A DNA stretch of 13,636 bases from Anaerolineaceae bacterium. Lineage in GTDB: Bacteria > Chloroflexota > Anaerolineae > Anaerolineales > Anaerolineaceae. The notes below the pieces were generated by a model. That model was not told the DNA's origin and searched no databases. It saw only the letters and a list, made by a program, of their open reading frames with translations. The translations under genes were made by a program, and so were the position numbers. Of this stretch, positions 13,592 through 13,636 are shown piece by piece. The stretch spans positions 1 through 13,636 of the forward strand of contig JAIOTF010000134.1 of the NCBI GenBank assembly GCA_021107195.1. The letters are read 5' to 3'. Each line of letters begins with the position of its first letter. Positions within the stretch are counted from its first letter, which is position 1.

Positions 13592-13636
13592 CAGGGCTTA
13601 CGCATGAAAAAAGGTAGAAAATGAGAGGAAAAACCA
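13592..13636. mobile_element. Possible edge of an insertion sequence or MITE
   Basis: CAGGGCTTACGCA (13592-13604) resembles terminal repeats of some insertion sequences and MITEs that start with GGRCTTACGCA (recalled pattern). The A-rich sequence after it has no coding frame before the window ends. No second end is in view. Confidence 0.25.

Noticed and set aside
1..13636. CRISPR array, tRNA or rRNA genes
   Set aside because: No regularly spaced direct repeats were found, and no cloverleaf or rRNA-like sequence was recognised on either strand.

Overview
The window looks like a piece of a fairly GC-rich chromosome of Chloroflexota, most likely class Anaerolineae. This is inferred from gene content and style, not from a marker-gene search. 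The pointers are a class II (B12-dependent) ribonucleotide reductase paired with NrdR, exported proteins with Pro/Thr-rich linkers behind a membrane anchor or lipobox, a protein of the type usually labelled quinate 5-dehydrogenase, and many short palindromic repeats between genes. No rRNA, tRNA, CRISPR array or complete insertion sequence was seen.

Layout. Bases 8-361 hold rplT (ribosomal protein L20) with a strong terminator behind it. A new promoter then drives a macrodomain gene (654-1223), which overlaps by 4 bases a TrmH/SpoU-type RNA 2'-O-methyltransferase gene (1220-2005). A DUF711 (UPF0210) gene follows at 2139-3362. About 490 bases of repeat-rich DNA come next. Two minus-strand genes for exported proteins (a SurA/PrsA-like foldase lipoprotein at 4689-5600 and an anchored protein of unknown function at 3911-4657) form an operon ended by a clear terminator. 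Divergently from it runs nrdR-nrdJ (5926-9095), with a good promoter, two candidate NrdR boxes and a terminator. An AT-rich gene for a PD-(D/E)XK nuclease-like protein (9291-10535) follows and is probably acquired. It converges on a minus-strand single-domain M24 peptidase gene (10789-11487, TTG start). The right end is a minus-strand pair: a quinate-5-dehydrogenase-labelled protein (12592-13509) followed one base later by a MobA-like nucleotidyltransferase (11820-12590). The last bases may be the edge of a mobile element.

How the genes work together. rplT belongs to translation. The macrodomain and methyltransferase genes are translationally coupled and may share an RNA or ADP-ribose theme. 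The foldase and its neighbour act outside the membrane. NrdR is expected to repress its own operon and so control NrdJ, the dNTP-making enzyme. The most interesting signals are the NrdR variant lacking the first zinc-ribbon cysteine, the paired NrdR-box-like sites exactly 31 bp apart just after the inferred transcription start, the isolated AT-rich nuclease gene, and several families of dispersed palindromes, one with a compensatory base-pair change between its two copies.
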